Below, one piece after another: positions 62,298 through 64,000 of a stretch of 64,000 nt of DNA; within the stretch, counting starts at the first letter, position 1; each line of letters opens with the position of its first letter. The notes beneath the pieces were generated by a model, which saw only the letters and a program-made list of their open reading frames with translations, did not search any database and was not told the origin of the DNA. The stretch covers positions 2,387,501 through 2,451,500 of the forward strand of contig NZ_CP107929.1 of the NCBI RefSeq assembly GCF_036017915.1, read 5' to 3'. This DNA comes from Micromonospora sp. NBC_00421 (GTDB lineage: Bacteria; Actinomycetota; Actinomycetes; Mycobacteriales; Micromonosporaceae). Made by a program: the position numbers and the translations under genes.

Positions 62298-62738
62298 TCA
62301 GCGGTCCGGGAGCCGCCGCAGCCAGACGCGCTGCCAGGGGGTCTCCACGGCCTTCGGGTGGTAGCGGTCGCGGACCCAGCCCACCGCCTGCCGGGCCGGC
62401 AGCCCGTCGAGGATCGCCAGGGCGGCGAGGGCGGTGCCGGTCCGGCCGATCCCGCCCCGGCAGGCCACCTCCACCCGACCACCGTCGTGCGCGCGGCGCA
62501 GTGCCTCGCGGAGCGCGTCCAGGGCGTCCGCGCGGTCGAGGGGCAGCCAGAAGTCGGGCCACCGGATCTGCCGGTAGGGCCAGGCCGGGGCCGGGCCGGG
62601 TGCCAGGATCAGGGCGAAGTCGGCGGGCGACACCACGTCGGCCACCCGTCGCCCGCGCACGGTCGCACCGCTGGGCAGGGTGACCACGCCGGTCGAACTG
62701 GACCAGTCCACACCCTGAATTCTGCCCGGTACGGACAC
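62298..62738 (-). CDS. Small protein-tyrosine-phosphatase-like protein
   Basis: A 146-residue protein with the phosphatase loop VACRGGIGRTGTALAAL (Cys-x5-Arg), preceded by FWLPLDRADALDALREAL and followed by GLPARQAVGWVRDRYHPKAV. This is the compact dual-specificity fold known from actinobacterial phosphatases. It probably dephosphorylates protein Tyr or Ser/Thr or a small molecule. GTG 62738 directly follows a strong hairpin, which leaves no ribosome binding site; GTG 62711 is the alternative start. No partner kinase is nearby. Confidence 0.8.
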   Translation of the reverse strand: MSVPGRIQGVDWSSSTGVVTLPSGATVRGRRVADVVSPADFALILAPGPAPAWPYRQIRWPDFWLPLDRADALDALREALRRAHDGGRVEVACRGGIGRTGTALAALAILDGLPARQAVGWVRDRYHPKAVETPWQRVWLRRLPDR

Positions 62739-62740
62739 AG

Positions 62741-62778
62741 CGCGCCGCCCCCGACCCTGGTGGGTCGGGGGCGGCGCG
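62741..62778. terminator. Strong hairpin ahead of the phosphatase gene
   Basis: CGCGCCGCCCCCGACC and GGTCGGGGGCGGCGCG form a perfect 16-bp stem with a CTGGTG loop. No gene obviously ends here, so it may insulate the phosphatase or regulate its translation. Confidence 0.6.
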
Positions 62779-63181
62779 TGTCGATGTGCGGGTCGCCTCT
62801 CGGCGCGTGGCGCGACGCGGCTCCAGCCGAACGGAACTCCGCGACGGCATTTCAGGTGAGGCCCGGGGACACCGAACACACCGACACCCTGCACAACGCG
62901 GGGCCCCTCGCGCTCCTTCCCCGCCCTGCAGTGACCCCCGTCACTCTCCTCTGTCCGCCTGGCCCGCCGGCATCGGGTTGGCCGAGACAGCCGCCCGCGC
63001 CGGCTACGACCACGGGGCTGTGGATGAGGATCACCGAGGCGACGCGGGCCTGTGTGGAGAGTTGTGGTGCCGGGGGCAGGCCGGGGGCAGCAACAACTCT
63101 CCACGATCCCTTGCCGCTCCCGCCGGCCTGCCGGTCAGCCGGCGCGGCGACCTGCCGATCTGCCGGCGGTCGGTGCACATA
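62779..63181. other. Intergenic region with a long inverted repeat
   Basis: About 400 bp without a convincing gene. GTGGAGAGTTGT (63054-63065) is the exact reverse complement of ACAACTCTCCAC (63093-63104), giving a 12-bp stem with a GC-rich 27-base loop. Frames here lack good start sites. Confidence 0.5.
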
Positions 63182-63219
63182 CCGTTGGCCGGCACCCCGG
63201 GCGGGGTGCCGGCCAACGG
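63182..63219 (-). terminator. Terminator after the lysozyme-like gene
   Basis: CCGTTGGCCGGCACCCCG and CGGGGTGCCGGCCAACGG are perfect 18-bp arms around GG, 17 bases beyond the stop of the minus-strand gene. Confidence 0.85.
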
Positions 63220-63236
63220 CGTCATGTGCGGGTGGG

Positions 63237-63830
63237 TCAGCTGTTCCAGTGCTCGGCGACGAGGTCGGCGGCCTGCTGCTCCCACTGGGCGTAGTGGTCG
63301 GGGTAGGCCGAGACCTGGACGGTCTGGGCGGCCTTGGTCAGCGGCATGTCCTGCCAGCCGTCGACCTGCTTGAGGCCCTTGAGGAACGCGGTGGTGGCGT
63401 ACTCGGGGTCGGTGATCTGCTCGACCGTGCCCCAGCCGGACGACGGGCGCTGCTGGAACAGGCCCTGCGAGTCGTGGTCGTTGCGGTCGCCCAGGTGGCC
63501 CAGGTTCTCCAGCTTGGACTCCTGGAGGGCGGTGGCGATGGAGATGACCGCGGCCCGCTCGTCCAGGCCCGACTTCTTGGTCGCGGCGATGATCGCCCTG
63601 ACGTTGGCGGTCTGCTCGTCGTCCAGGTCGATGCGGGACTGGTCGCCCTGCACACCGTGCGGGATCAGCCTGCCCTTGTCCACCGCCGGCTTGTCGGCCT
63701 GGACGGTCACGGCGACCGGGCGGGTGTCGGTGGTGGCGTGGGCGTGGGTGGCGGGGCCGGCGAGGATGCCGCCGGTGAAGGCGAGGCCGGCGATACCGAG
63801 AGCGGTCTTGCGCAGGATGGTGGTGTTCAT
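63237..63830 (-). CDS. Secreted lysozyme-fold (transglycosylase-like) protein
   Basis: A 197-residue exported protein. The signal peptide MNTTILRKTALGIAGLAFTG is followed by GGILAGPATHAHA. The domain at about residues 70-195 shows AAVISIATALQESKLENLGH, where a Glu fits the lysozyme-type catalytic acid, then DSQGLFQQRPSSGWGTVEQI and ATTAFLKGLKQVDGWQDMPL. Related actinobacterial proteins are annotated as lytic transglycosylase-like or peptidase-associated; cleavage of peptidoglycan is likely but not certain. ATG 63830 has GAAGGAGC upstream. Confidence 0.8.
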   Translation of the reverse strand: MNTTILRKTALGIAGLAFTGGILAGPATHAHATTDTRPVAVTVQADKPAVDKGRLIPHGVQGDQSRIDLDDEQTANVRAIIAATKKSGLDERAAVISIATALQESKLENLGHLGDRNDHDSQGLFQQRPSSGWGTVEQITDPEYATTAFLKGLKQVDGWQDMPLTKAAQTVQVSAYPDHYAQWEQQAADLVAEHWNS

Positions 63831-64000
63831 GGGGGTAGCTCCTTCGGAGGGTTGACGCCCTGGCCGACCAGGGGGTCGGGTGCCCGTCGGGGGACGGCTC
63901 GCAGGGCGTGGGCACCACGTCGGGCGCTCATGCGGGGAAAGAAACTCAGGGGTCTCCGGCGGGGCTTGCCGCTGGCGGGACTCGCCGCTGGGCGGGGGTG
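63831..64000 (-). promoter_or_regulatory. Leader region of the lysozyme-like gene
   Basis: The 170 bases before the start are rich in short inverted repeats (for example GCCCTGG around 63858-63875 on plus) and could fold into a structured leader. No known riboswitch could be matched with confidence, and the region runs off the window. Confidence 0.25.

Noticed and set aside
63831..64000. Possible cyclic-di-AMP (ydaO-type) riboswitch ahead of the lysozyme-like gene
   Set aside because: Such switches often precede wall hydrolases in actinobacteria, but I could not match their conserved core here and the region is cut by the window edge.

Overview
The window is GC-rich throughout. It uses GTG and TTG starts freely, chains genes through 4-base GTGA/ATGA stop-start overlaps, and carries actinomycete-type secreted proteins. 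Together these point to a filamentous actinobacterium, most likely of the Micromonosporaceae (the TioE-like MerR/UvrA-like pair and the FxSxx-COOH locus fit). The assignment rests on gene content, not on a marker gene.

Layout. 0-1.4 kb: a decayed family-2 glycosyltransferase. 1.6-6.1 kb: a DivIVA/FilP-like coiled-coil protein, a nucleotidyltransferase, an XRE regulator and an alpha/beta hydrolase. 6.1-16.2 kb (minus strand): a complete FxSxx-COOH locus with a DUF4231/SLATT-like membrane protein, a precursor peptide ending Phe-Gly-Ser-His-Val (not obvious to simple ORF calling), an FxsB radical SAM/SPASM maturase with a HExxH extension, an AAC(3)-like acetyltransferase, two TIR-like proteins and a 1303-residue KGGxGRT/NB-ARC/TPR protein. 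Its genes are almost all coupled by overlaps. 16.6-31 kb: a secreted M4 protease, a histidine phosphatase, NhaA, HtpG, a methyltransferase, a DinB-like protein, SmpB, a DMT transporter, an ArsR-MFS pair, a Phd-like protein and a secreted M28 aminopeptidase that shares its C-terminal domain with the M4 protease. 30.7-34.2 kb: a PadR-ABC-FtsX operon. 34.3-37.3 kb: VOC protein, WYL regulator and carboxylesterase.

37.4-44.6 kb looks like an island. It is bounded by 35-bp imperfect direct repeats, one of which contains the 3' end of an HD-hydrolase gene. Inside are a four-gene biosynthetic operon (P450, P450, terpene-cyclase-like alpha-barrel protein, LLM-class flavin oxidoreductase), a broken ricin-type lectin gene and a lipoprotein. 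45.4-49.7 kb is a run of plus-strand genes: two XRE/TPR-like regulators with four small proteins between them, two of which (30 and 48 residues) are linked by GTGA overlaps.

49.7-51.4 kb holds rtcB (RNA ligase) between a normal tRNA-Arg and a degenerate tRNA-Trp-like element in the rtcB leader; a promoter-like sequence and an intrinsic terminator lie upstream of that element. 51.4-57.3 kb is a cell-envelope region: esterase, VanX-like dipeptidase lipoprotein, two paralogous D-Ala-D-Ala carboxypeptidases and an exported cyclophilin. 57.7-58.9 kb encodes a secreted protein of three near-identical two-cysteine repeats that I do not recognise. 59-64 kb: a two-domain MerR regulator divergent from a UvrA-like ABC protein, a small tyrosine-phosphatase-like protein and a secreted lysozyme-fold protein.

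The main leads for follow-up are the FxSxx/TIR/NLR-like locus, the tRNA-like rtcB leader, the cyclase-P450 island, the three-repeat secreted protein and the overlapping micro-ORFs at 47.5 kb.
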